Source: CBDDFQ01 sp965227035 (GTDB lineage: Bacteria; Pseudomonadota; Gammaproteobacteria; Burkholderiales; Burkholderiaceae_C). From it: a DNA stretch of 64,000 bases. Shown here one piece after another: positions 17,464-25,490 of this stretch. The position numbers and the translations under genes were made by a program. A model generated the notes under the pieces. It did no database searches, was not told where the DNA came from, and saw only the letters and a list, made by a program, of their open reading frames with translations. The stretch is from contig OZ245724.1 of assembly GCA_965227035.1 (NCBI GenBank), positions 1,488,001 through 1,552,000 on the forward strand, written 5' to 3'. Within the stretch, counting starts at the first letter, position 1. Each line of letters begins with the position of its first letter.

Positions 17464-19107
17464 ATGTTGGGTTTGATGCAGGACCAGCCGTTGCTCATTT
17501 CGACGCTGATCGAGTTTGCCGACAGGCACCACAGCGATGCAGTGATCGTTTCGCGCCGGGTCGAAGGCGATATTCACAGGTGCACATGGCATGACGTCTC
17601 GGATCGGGCCAAGCAGATTGCAGGAGCGCTCGATGCGATGAAGGTTGCGCAGGGAGATCGGGTCGCGACGATTGCCTGGAACGGATACCGGCACCTTGAG
17701 ATGTATTTCGGGGTGAGTGGATCGGGTCGTGTGTTGCACACGCTGAACCCGCGTCTGGCGCCCGATCAACTTGCCTGGATCGTCAATCATGCGGAAGACA
17801 AAGTGCTTTGCTTCGACATGACTTTCCTTCCGCTGGTCAAAGCAATCCAGGCAAAGTGCCCGACCGTCAAGCACTGGATTGCCATGTGTGACGCAGACAA
17901 GTTGCCCGCCGACAGCGGAGTGCCCGGACTCATGGCCTACGAAAGCTGGATCGGTCAGCAATCGAAGCAGTACGCCTGGCCGAATTTCGACGAGAACACG
18001 GCATCGAGCATGTGCTACACCAGCGGCACCACCGGCAATCCGAAGGCCGCGCTTTACAGCCACCGGTCCAGCGTGTTGCATGCGTACGCTGCGGCCTTGC
18101 CGGACGTGATGTGTATTTCTTCCCGCGACAGCGTGTTGCCGGTCGTGCCGATGTTCCATGTGAACGCCTGGGGCATTCCGTATTCGGCTGCGCTCACCGG
18201 TTGCAAGCTGGTGTTTCCCGGACCGGGAATGGATGGGAAGTCGGTGTATGAATTGATCGAGGGTGAGAGGGTCACGTTCGCGGCAGGTGTGCCCACCGTC
18301 TGGCAAATGATGCTGGCTCACATGAAGCCGGCGGGATTGCGCTTCTCGACTCTCAAGCGCACTGTCATCGGCGGCTCGGCATGCCCGCCCGCCATGATCA
18401 ATGCGTTCCGCGACGACTATGGGGTCGAGGTGCTGCATGCCTGGGGAATGACAGAGATGTCTCCGCTCGGAACCCTGTGCACGCTCAAGAACAAGAATCT
18501 GGAGCAACCTGCAGAAGAGCAATTGCAGATTCGCATGAAGCAGGGTCGCGCCATCTTCGGAGTCGACATGAAAATCGTCGATCCCGAGGGCCACGAACTG
18601 CCCTGGGATGGCAAGGCGTCTGGCGATCTTTTGGTCAAAGGCCCGTGGATCGTGAAGCAGTATTTCAAGGAAGACGGCATCGACCCGCTGGTCTACGACG
18701 AACAGGGCCGCGGCTGGTTTCCCACCGGCGACGTGGCGAACATCGACGCGGACGGTTTCATGCAGATCACAGATCGCAGCAAGGACGTGATCAAGTCCGG
18801 TGGTGAGTGGATCAGCTCTATCGACATCGAGAACATCGCCATGGCGCATCCGTCGGTAGCCATGGCGGCTTGCATCGGCATGAAGCATCCAAAGTGGGAC
18901 GAGCGGCCTATCGTCGCCGTGGTGAAAAAGCCCAATGCCGAGGTGACTCGCGAAGAATTGCTGAAATTCTACGAAGGCAAAACCGCGAAATGGCAGATTC
19001 CGGACGACGTGGTGTTCATGGACGCGATTCCGATCGGCGCCACCGGCAAGATGCTCAAGACCCGGCTTCGCGAGGCGCTCAAGGAATACAGGCTGCCGGG
19101 CATCTAA
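17464..19107 (+). CDS. Medium/long-chain fatty-acid--CoA ligase (AMP-binding enzyme)
   Basis: A 547-residue member of the acyl-adenylate-forming family. The phosphate loop YTSGTTGNPKA is at about residue 183. HAWGMTEMSP, the hinge GWFPTGDVANIDADG with DRSKDVIKSGGEWIS, and the catalytic Lys in GATGKMLK near the end are all in place. It activates a carboxylic acid with ATP and CoA. Sequence style is closest to fatty-acid ligases. An AGGAG ribosome site precedes the ATG. It leads a same-strand run with livH, livM and livG 33 bases downstream, so it may activate a carboxylate or aromatic acid imported by that transporter. Confidence 0.9.
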   Translation: MLGLMQDQPLLISTLIEFADRHHSDAVIVSRRVEGDIHRCTWHDVSDRAKQIAGALDAMKVAQGDRVATIAWNGYRHLEMYFGVSGSGRVLHTLNPRLAPDQLAWIVNHAEDKVLCFDMTFLPLVKAIQAKCPTVKHWIAMCDADKLPADSGVPGLMAYESWIGQQSKQYAWPNFDENTASSMCYTSGTTGNPKAALYSHRSSVLHAYAAALPDVMCISSRDSVLPVVPMFHVNAWGIPYSAALTGCKLVFPGPGMDGKSVYELIEGERVTFAAGVPTVWQMMLAHMKPAGLRFSTLKRTVIGGSACPPAMINAFRDDYGVEVLHAWGMTEMSPLGTLCTLKNKNLEQPAEEQLQIRMKQGRAIFGVDMKIVDPEGHELPWDGKASGDLLVKGPWIVKQYFKEDGIDPLVYDEQGRGWFPTGDVANIDADGFMQITDRSKDVIKSGGEWISSIDIENIAMAHPSVAMAACIGMKHPKWDERPIVAVVKKPNAEVTREELLKFYEGKTAKWQIPDDVVFMDAIPIGATGKMLKTRLREALKEYRLPGI

Positions 19108-19140
19108 AGGAACACTCTCGGCGATTGGTATAACCACCGG

Positions 19141-20055
19141 ATGCCTCCGGTGCTGTCGCTCGACTCAATCATCATCTCTGCCCTGAACGGCGCGAGCTAT
19201 GGCTTGCTGCTATTCATGCTGAGCGCCGGACTGGCGGTAGTGATGAACATGTCGGGCGTGCTGAATTTTGCGCATGCGAGCTTCTACATGTTGGGGGCGT
19301 ACATCGCCTACAGCGTCTCCAGATCGGCTGGATTCTGGGTCGCGCTGGTGGTCTCGCCGATTTTGGTTGCGGTCCTCGCAAGCATGTTCGAGATGATCTG
19401 CCTCAGAAAAATTGCGGCCGATGCACGCAGCGTGAAATTCTCGCCCGCAGGCTTCGCGCAAGGTCACGTCGCGGAGTTACTGGCTACCTTCGGCTTGAGC
19501 TACGTCGCCGTCGAAGCGGTGCAGTTGCTCTGGGGCAAGTCGACGATTCCGTTCGAGCTTCCGGCATTGCTTCAAGGCCCGCTGTTCGCCATCGGCGAGG
19601 TGCAGTTCGCGAAATCGCGGGCCTTCATCATGGCGTTGGCTGTGGTGATGTTCCTCGCGGTTTGGCTGGTGTCGCGTACACGCGTGGGTTTGATTACGCG
19701 GGCGTCGTTGCAGCATCCGGCAATGGTCGAATCCTTGGGACATGACGTACGTCGGCTGTGCACGATGGTGTTCGCGTCGGGGGCGTTTTTGGCGGCTCTT
19801 GCGGGTGTTATCGGAGGCGCTGCATTCGTGACCGAACCGGGAATGGCGGCAGCGCTCGGCCCAATCATTTTCGTGGTCGTGGTGGCCGGCGGCGTCGGGT
19901 CGATAGGAGGTGCGTTCCTCGCGTCGATCGCCATTGGAATGCTCCAGACATTTGCGGTTGCCTTCGGTATTTCCGCAGCGCCGCTGTTGCCTTACCTTTT
20001 CATGATCGCGGTTCTGGTTTTCCGTCCTCAAGGCTTCGCGGGGATGCGTCGATGA
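19141..20055 (+). CDS. livH: Branched-chain amino acid-type ABC transporter permease (LivH family)
   Basis: This 304-residue inner-membrane permease begins with the LivH landmark GASYGLLLFMLSAGLAVVM followed by GVLNFAHASFYMLGAY. About eight membrane helices are visible, and the GGVGSIGGAFLAS segment near the end is the cytoplasmic coupling loop for the ATPase. It overlaps livM by four bases (ATGA). LivH-type permeases carry branched-chain amino acids, but in this order many carry amides or aromatic acids. The linked acyl-CoA ligase points to an acid substrate. Confidence 0.92.
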   Translation: MPPVLSLDSIIISALNGASYGLLLFMLSAGLAVVMNMSGVLNFAHASFYMLGAYIAYSVSRSAGFWVALVVSPILVAVLASMFEMICLRKIAADARSVKFSPAGFAQGHVAELLATFGLSYVAVEAVQLLWGKSTIPFELPALLQGPLFAIGEVQFAKSRAFIMALAVVMFLAVWLVSRTRVGLITRASLQHPAMVESLGHDVRRLCTMVFASGAFLAALAGVIGGAAFVTEPGMAAALGPIIFVVVVAGGVGSIGGAFLASIAIGMLQTFAVAFGISAAPLLPYLFMIAVLVFRPQGFAGMRR

Positions 20056-21005
20056 GCCGTAACCAGGTGGCGATGTGGCTTGCGTTTATCGCCTGTCTGG
20101 CGATTGCGCCGTACGTGTTCAGCGGTAGCTACGCGATCACGATGCTGAGCGTCATGGGATGCTTGATCGTGGTCTGCCTGAGCTACAACATTTTGCTGGG
20201 GCAGGGAGGAATGCTCAGCTTCGGACATGCGGTCTATGTCGGCCTGGGATCGTTCGCCGCGATTCATGCGATGCAGTCGACTGCCGTTCCGCTCGCGCTT
20301 GTTCCCATCGTCGGCGGTATCGGCGGTGCAATGGCTGCGGTGGTCTTCGGCTATTTGGCTACGCGAACATCGGGCACCGCATTTGCCATGATCACGCTGG
20401 CCACCGGCGAGTTGGTTGCCGCCGCGGCATCGATGTACCCGGGATGGTCGGGAGGTGAGAGCGGGGTCTCGGCCAATCGCGTTTACGGATCGAGTATTTT
20501 TGGCATGACATTCGCGTCGCAAACGCAGGTGTACTGGCTGATTGCCGTTTACTGCGTTGTCTGCGCGGCGCTCATGTACTACTTCACTGCAACACCATTG
20601 GGACGCATGCTGAACGCAGTACGAGACAACGCCGAACGCGTCGACTTCCTGGGCTTCGATGCCCGGCAGGTTCGCTATCGAGCGTTCATCGTCTCCGGGT
20701 TTTTTGCGGGTGTGGGCGGCGGTTTGCTCGCCATCAATTTCGAGATCGTGACGCTGGCCGATAGCGTGAGTCTTCTTCGGTCGGGCAACTATCTACTGTT
20801 CACGTTTCTGGGCGGAGCCGGATTCTTTTTCGGGCCGGTGATCGGCGCGGTGCTCATGGTGTTCGCCACCTTGTGGTTCTCCAGTTTCACGCCTGCCTGG
20901 CTGCTCTATACGGGCGTGCTGTTCGTTGTAATGGTGATGTACGCCCCATCGGGAATAGCGGGAATCTGGTCGAAACTTTCGCCCATTGGAAAGGTGACCC
21001 GATGA
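20052..21005 (+). CDS. livM: Branched-chain amino acid-type ABC transporter permease (LivM family)
   Basis: The start is the ATG at 20052, overlapping the livH stop. It gives 317 residues beginning MSRNQVAMWLAF. LivM features are the SYNILLGQGGMLSFGHAVYVGLG segment, a hydrophobic core of about eight helices, and the coupling loop FLGGAGFFFGPVIGAV near the C-terminus. It forms the permease pore with LivH. The stop overlaps the livG start. The frame continues upstream inside livH, but that extension has no support as protein. Confidence 0.92.
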   Translation: MSRNQVAMWLAFIACLAIAPYVFSGSYAITMLSVMGCLIVVCLSYNILLGQGGMLSFGHAVYVGLGSFAAIHAMQSTAVPLALVPIVGGIGGAMAAVVFGYLATRTSGTAFAMITLATGELVAAAASMYPGWSGGESGVSANRVYGSSIFGMTFASQTQVYWLIAVYCVVCAALMYYFTATPLGRMLNAVRDNAERVDFLGFDARQVRYRAFIVSGFFAGVGGGLLAINFEIVTLADSVSLLRSGNYLLFTFLGGAGFFFGPVIGAVLMVFATLWFSSFTPAWLLYTGVLFVVMVMYAPSGIAGIWSKLSPIGKVTR

Positions 21006-21847
21006 CAAACGCGCTGTCGTTCATCGACGTTCACAAATCGTTCGGCGCCACGGACATTCTTCGCGGCGTGAATCTCGATATCGAGGACGGCGAAATCGTT
21101 GCGATCATCGGGCCCAACGGCGCAGGCAAATCGACCTTGTTCGATATTGCGACCGGTCGCAACACCCTTGGTGAGGGGAAGCGTAGCGGCCGTATCGAAC
21201 TTTTTGGCCAACCAATCGACGGACTGCGGCCTTACGAGATCGTGCGTCGGGGACTTTCGCGCAGCTTTCAAACCTCGCAACTTTTCGGAGCGATGAGTTG
21301 CGCGGACAACTTGCGCGCCGCGATGTTGTGGAGCAGCGGTCATCGACATTCGTTCTGGCAACGACTCACAAGACTCGAAACCGTCAATCGGATGGTCGAT
21401 GAATGGCTGCACGAGCTCGGACTATCCAAAGTGGCAAACCAAAACCCATCGTCGCTCAACTACGCCCAGCAACGTGCGCTGGAATTGGGCCTGGCGGTGG
21501 CAGGCGGCTCGAAGATAGTGCTTCTGGACGAACCCACTGCCGGCATGAACCGCGAAGAGTCGAAACGTTTTACCGAGTTGATCCGAACGGTTGCCAGGAA
21601 CCGGACGCTGGTCATCGTAGAGCACGACATGGACGTGGTGTTCGGGCTTGCGGATCGCGTGGCTGTACTGGTCGATGGACAAATAATTGCTTTCGATTCG
21701 CCGTCGTCGGTGAGGGCGAATATCGATGTGCAGCAGGCGTATCTGGGATCGATTGAAAATCTCCTCCATGCCGACGAAAACTCTCACGGCTTGCACGTGA
21801 CCGAGACGCGGAACGCTTTAACCGATGTGTCAACATATCCACCATGA
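21002..21847 (+). CDS. livG: Branched-chain amino acid-type ABC transporter ATPase (LivG family)
   Basis: A 281-residue ABC ATPase with Walker A GPNGAGKST, Walker B KIVLLDEPTAGMN and the switch His in VIVEHDMDVV. The ABC signature region is degenerate (LNYAQQRALEL in place of LSGGQ), as is common in LivG. It starts at the ATG overlapping livM and is translationally coupled. The C-terminal extension of about 30 residues after AYLG is unusual. A LivF-type second ATPase and a substrate-binding protein are not found in this window, so they are presumably encoded elsewhere. Confidence 0.9.
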   Translation: MTNALSFIDVHKSFGATDILRGVNLDIEDGEIVAIIGPNGAGKSTLFDIATGRNTLGEGKRSGRIELFGQPIDGLRPYEIVRRGLSRSFQTSQLFGAMSCADNLRAAMLWSSGHRHSFWQRLTRLETVNRMVDEWLHELGLSKVANQNPSSLNYAQQRALELGLAVAGGSKIVLLDEPTAGMNREESKRFTELIRTVARNRTLVIVEHDMDVVFGLADRVAVLVDGQIIAFDSPSSVRANIDVQQAYLGSIENLLHADENSHGLHVTETRNALTDVSTYPP

Positions 21848-22056
21848 AAACGGTCGACAAGAAATACCTCTCGCGTTTCGACGCAATTACTTGGGCACTT
21901 ATTTTTGGCGGACTGCTCGTGGGCACACTGGGCATCGCCTCGGTGTCGGACGCGCCGGCAGCGGGCTGGATGCTGATCGTGGTCGGATTCGCCGGTGCTG
22001 CTGGCGGATTCGGCATGATTTACGTCCGCTCAACCCTCAAGGAGTCAGACGAATGA
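21844..22056 (+). CDS. Small two-helix membrane protein of unknown function (70 aa)
   Basis: A short protein with two hydrophobic segments (about residues 16-33 and 38-60), a charged N-terminus and an acidic tail. It overlaps livG by four bases and the next gene by four bases (ATGA at both ends), so the start and reading frame are well supported by coupling. No family is recognised. It may be an accessory subunit of the transporter or a bystander in the operon. Confidence 0.7.
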   Translation: MKTVDKKYLSRFDAITWALIFGGLLVGTLGIASVSDAPAAGWMLIVVGFAGAAGGFGMIYVRSTLKESDE

Positions 22057-23039
22057 GCGACATCATCCTTCACCACTATCCTTTGTCGCCGTTCTCGGAG
22101 AAGGTCCGAATGGTGCTGGGCTACAAGGGCGTTCCCTGGAAATCGGTCGTGATCCCGACCATATTGCCCAAGCCAGACGTCGTCGCGTTGACCGGCGGAT
22201 ACCGTCGCACTCCGGTCATGCAAATCGGCGCCGATATCTACTGCGATACCGCGCTGATCTGCGACGTCCTCGAGCATCTTTATCCAACCCCGCCTCTGTA
22301 CCCGGACGGCATCAAGGGATCGGCTCGAATCATTGCGGAATGGGCCGACGAATCGCTGTTCTGGGCGGCCGTGGCTTACGGGTTCCAGCCCAAGGGTGCC
22401 GCAGTCATTTTTGACAAATTCACCCCTGAACAGGCAAGTGCCTTTGCCGAAGATCGCGCCACGATGAGGGCCGGCGCACCGCGCATGCACCCGTCGGACG
22501 CGGCGAGCACGCTGCGCAGCTATCTACGCCGGATTGCCACCATGGTCGACGAGCATCCCTTCGTTCAGGGCCAGCTTCCGACGCTCGCCGATTTCGCGAT
22601 TTTTCACGGTCTGTGGTTCGTGAAACGCATCCCGGCAATCGCAGGCATTTTCGACTCCACGCCGGCAGTAGGCGAATGGATGCAGCGCATGGATGCGTTC
22701 AGCCAGCGAACGAATGAATCGCTCAAGGGACTGATGCAGAAGTTCACTGCGGAGGAGGCCTTGGAGGTCGCGAAATCTTCGACGCCTGGCGCCAGCATCT
22801 TCGGCCGCGAGCACGAGATTTTTCAGGACGAACACGGCTTACCGCTTGGGAGCACCGTGACAGTCACGCCCGACGATTACGCCTTCGACCCCGTCGCAGG
22901 CGAGCTGATCGCGGCTACGCGAACCCACTACAGCCTGCGCCGTGTCGACCCTCGCGCAGGCACGGTTCAGGTGCACTTTCCACGTGTCGGCTACGTCTTG
23001 CGTTCGGCAGAACAAACGCCGGCAAAAAAGCCGGCATAG
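22053..23039 (+). CDS. Glutathione S-transferase family protein with C-terminal extension
   Basis: The 328-residue product has an N-terminal thioredoxin-fold domain (LHHYPLSPFSEKVRMVL, with Ser near the glutathione site) and the family cis-Pro segment RRTPVMQI. A helical C-terminal GST domain carries the LADFAIFHGLWF motif at about residue 180. The last 100 residues extend beyond a usual GST and include a small beta-rich region. It is coupled to the upstream small membrane protein, so it belongs to the liv-type operon. Substrate is unknown: detoxification or dehalogenation are options. Confidence 0.85.
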   Translation: MSDIILHHYPLSPFSEKVRMVLGYKGVPWKSVVIPTILPKPDVVALTGGYRRTPVMQIGADIYCDTALICDVLEHLYPTPPLYPDGIKGSARIIAEWADESLFWAAVAYGFQPKGAAVIFDKFTPEQASAFAEDRATMRAGAPRMHPSDAASTLRSYLRRIATMVDEHPFVQGQLPTLADFAIFHGLWFVKRIPAIAGIFDSTPAVGEWMQRMDAFSQRTNESLKGLMQKFTAEEALEVAKSSTPGASIFGREHEIFQDEHGLPLGSTVTVTPDDYAFDPVAGELIAATRTHYSLRRVDPRAGTVQVHFPRVGYVLRSAEQTPAKKPA

Positions 23040-23045
23040 GCCTCG

Positions 23046-23825
23046 ATGAGCATTCCGAAAATCATCGTCCAGACGCATCGCGATTCCTCAATTGGCCAGT
23101 TGCAGAAGGCCAGCTGGAAGCGGCTGAATCCCCGATACGAGCATCGTTTCTATGACGACGCAGCATCGCGTAATTTCATCGAAAAGCAATTCCCGAATCT
23201 GCTCGCGACCTACGACAAATTGTCCCTTCCCGTACAGAAGGCCGATCTGTTTCGATACGCGGTGATCTTCATGGAAGGCGGCGTCTATACCGACGTCGAT
23301 ACGATCTGCGTCGCGCCGATCGACAGCTATGTCGACATGCAGGCAGAGCACTTCGTCGTTGGCATGGAAATGACACCCGCACAGTACGGACGCGGCATCG
23401 AGGCTTACGTTCAGAACTACTGCACGCCGTTCCAGTTGCTGCAATGGACCTTCGCCGCATCGCCGCATCATCCCGCGCTTGCGAGCATCTTGCGCCGGAT
23501 CGATTTCGTGGTGTCGCAAATGTCGCAAGAGCAGTTGGTGCAATGGAGCAGAACCTCGCGATTCACACTGGAGCTGACCGGCCCGATGGCATTCACTCAG
23601 GCGCTGGTGCCGTACTTGTCGGGCGAACTGGACGGTCGCGTGACCGTGCTGCCTCGTCTCATGTGGGGATCGATCCCGTTCGAGCAGCGCAGGCCGGAGC
23701 ACAAGGATGAGATCAAGGTTCAGCACCTGTTCGAAGGCAGCTGGCGCCCCCATATGCAAAAACCTGCGGCGGGCTCGACGGACAAACCCAGTCCGGTGGT
23801 CGTCAATTACTCAGTCAAACTTTGA
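23046..23825 (+). CDS. DXD-type glycosyltransferase (mannosyltransferase OCH1-like, Gly_transf_sug)
   Basis: A 259-residue protein that starts with the family opening PKIIVQTHRDSS and W-K-x-x-N-P-x-Y. It has the catalytic DXD region in ADLFRYAVIFMEGGVYTDVD. Members use nucleotide sugars to extend polysaccharides or glycoproteins. The N-terminus lacks a membrane anchor. It lies six bases downstream of the GST and is followed five bases later by a thioredoxin gene, so all three are probably cotranscribed. The acceptor is unknown: surface polysaccharide is likely. Confidence 0.85.
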   Translation: MSIPKIIVQTHRDSSIGQLQKASWKRLNPRYEHRFYDDAASRNFIEKQFPNLLATYDKLSLPVQKADLFRYAVIFMEGGVYTDVDTICVAPIDSYVDMQAEHFVVGMEMTPAQYGRGIEAYVQNYCTPFQLLQWTFAASPHHPALASILRRIDFVVSQMSQEQLVQWSRTSRFTLELTGPMAFTQALVPYLSGELDGRVTVLPRLMWGSIPFEQRRPEHKDEIKVQHLFEGSWRPHMQKPAAGSTDKPSPVVVNYSVKL

Positions 23826-23829
23826 AGAA

Positions 23830-24249
23830 ATGCCGCATCTAGTCAATTCAGATCACGATGGTTCGATTTATTGGCGCGTGACTTGCCTTTGTGCCGCGTG
23901 GTGCGGCACCTGCAACAACTACGAAGCGACGATGAAGAAGGTGGCCGATCAACTGGCGTCGGCGTATCCGGGTATCGCATTTGCGTGGGTCGATATCGAA
24001 GACGAAAGCGACTGGCTGGGCGATATCGATGTCGACAATTTCCCGACCGTGATGATTTCGCGTCGTGGCACGGGAGCGGACGAATCGCCACACGAATCTC
24101 TTCACTTCTTCGGCACCGTGCTTCCGCAGCCCGAGCAGTTGGCCCGACTCGTCAAGAACACGATCGACAAGAACGAACCTCTTGCTTCGCCTGCAGCCGA
24201 TCAGCAATTCGCTGCCGACCGCCTGGGTGAATTTTTCAAGAGCGCCTGA
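23830..24249 (+). CDS. Thioredoxin-family protein
   Basis: The 139-residue protein (ATG at 23830) has the thioredoxin fold with the redox site WCGTC in CLCAAWCGTCNNY and the cis-Pro segment NFPTVMI. CGTC in place of CGPC tends to make the protein less reducing than standard thioredoxin. No signal peptide is visible, so it should be cytoplasmic. It ends the plus-strand run that began with the acyl-CoA ligase and is convergent with the pirin gene, with a long palindrome between them. Confidence 0.88.
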   Translation: MPHLVNSDHDGSIYWRVTCLCAAWCGTCNNYEATMKKVADQLASAYPGIAFAWVDIEDESDWLGDIDVDNFPTVMISRRGTGADESPHESLHFFGTVLPQPEQLARLVKNTIDKNEPLASPAADQQFAADRLGEFFKSA

Positions 24250-24276
24250 ACTTTCGGTTTCGGCTGAGCCCTTTCA

Positions 24277-24294
24277 CAGTCTGCGCGCAGACTG
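24277..24294. terminator. 18-bp perfect palindrome between convergent genes
   Basis: CAGTCTGCGCGCAGACTG is a perfect inverted repeat in the 65-base gap between the thioredoxin and pirin genes. Its position suits a bidirectional transcription stop, but it lacks a T-run, so this role is inferred. Confidence 0.45.
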
Positions 24295-24314
24295 GGCGCA
24301 TGCTCCGCGATAAA

Positions 24315-25376
24315 TCACACAACGGGCTCTTCGGTCTTGCCGTCAGCGTGTTTGGCGAATCGATCGGTCGATGCGTCGCCATGCACCGGGTCCTGATCTT
24401 CCCAGGGCCAGCCACCGAACTGGGTACGCTGGTAGTCGCTGAAGGTCTGCTCGATCTCTGCGCGGGTGTTCATCACGAACGGCCCGTACTGAACGACAGG
24501 TTCTGCAATGGGACGACCCTGAAGCACCAGCAGTTCGCTGAACTCCGGACCGTTCACGATTTCTACATCCACGTTCGCAGCAAGTTCCATCACCGAGTGA
24601 CCATCGGCCTGCGTGCCGCCTACGTTCACCGATTTACCGGCGAAGAAATACAGGTTGCGCCTGGTGGATGCACCGGTCGCGGCGGGTAGTGTCCAGCGAG
24701 CATTCGGCGTCATTTTCAGCGTCCAGATTGCCAGATCGGAATCGTCCTGCGATGCGTACGAATCGGGCGGCGGCGACAGCGGATCGTCGATCTTTGCGTC
24801 TGGCGCATCGAGCTTGCCGGCTACAACCGAGACATCGGTTTTGCCGCCGTTCGCATCGGTGTGGGTGAAGCCCGGGATCTTGTCGGCCCAGAACATAGTG
24901 AAGTGGGGCGGCGCCATCTTCTTTTTGGCGGGCAGGTTCAACCAGATCTGAAACAGCTCTACCGGGTTGTCTTTCGATTCATCGAGCAGCGGGAACATTT
25001 CCGAGTGAACGATGCCGCGCCCAGCAGTCAGCCACTGCACGTCGCCTCTACCGAATCGGGCCGCAGCGCCCAAAGAATCGGAATGGTCGATCAGCCCTTT
25101 GCGAACGATGGTGACCGTTTCGAAGCCGCGATGCGGATGGGCCGGAAAGCCGGGCACCACGGTGCCGTGATACATGTTCCAGCCGTCCTTGCGGGAAAAA
25201 TCTTGCCCTATGTTTCGGCCCGTGAGCGACGTAGCCGGGCCGAACTGCGCGTTGGCTTTCGGGTACGCATCGTTGTGATAGACGCAGAACAGGAAAGGAT
25301 CGATCGTGGTCCAGGGAAATCCCAGTGGCGAGATTTGAAGGACCGGCGATTGCGTGGGTGTTTGAGTCGTGGACAT
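24315..25376 (-). CDS. Pirin family protein
   Basis: A 353-residue bicupin with the pirin signature: an N-terminal cupin holding metal ligands in PAHPHRGFETVTIV, GLIDHSDSLG and AGRGIVHSEM. A second, less conserved cupin contains NLYFFAGKSVNVGG. Pirins bind iron; some have quercetinase activity and others bind regulators. It opens with a short Thr/Gln-rich tail before SPVLQISPLGFPW. It stands alone on the minus strand, convergent with the thioredoxin gene. Many bacterial pirins respond to oxidative stress, which fits the neighbourhood, but nothing here proves it. Confidence 0.88.
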   Translation of the reverse strand: MSTTQTPTQSPVLQISPLGFPWTTIDPFLFCVYHNDAYPKANAQFGPATSLTGRNIGQDFSRKDGWNMYHGTVVPGFPAHPHRGFETVTIVRKGLIDHSDSLGAAARFGRGDVQWLTAGRGIVHSEMFPLLDESKDNPVELFQIWLNLPAKKKMAPPHFTMFWADKIPGFTHTDANGGKTDVSVVAGKLDAPDAKIDDPLSPPPDSYASQDDSDLAIWTLKMTPNARWTLPAATGASTRRNLYFFAGKSVNVGGTQADGHSVMELAANVDVEIVNGPEFSELLVLQGRPIAEPVVQYGPFVMNTRAEIEQTFSDYQRTQFGGWPWEDQDPVHGDASTDRFAKHADGKTEEPVV

Positions 25377-25490
25377 GGGTCTCTTTCTTGTGGCACCGTC
25401 TACGCACCCACTGCGGGAGGTTTATGGCGCTGTTTTGTGATGTCTTGCGGTTTCGAGGATTCTAAGTAGCTGGGGGCAAAGCATCGATGC

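Noticed and set aside
17434..19137. Long minus-strand frame (567 codons) opposite the acyl-CoA ligase
   Set aside because: The ligase motifs on the plus strand are unambiguous, so this frame is an artefact of base composition.
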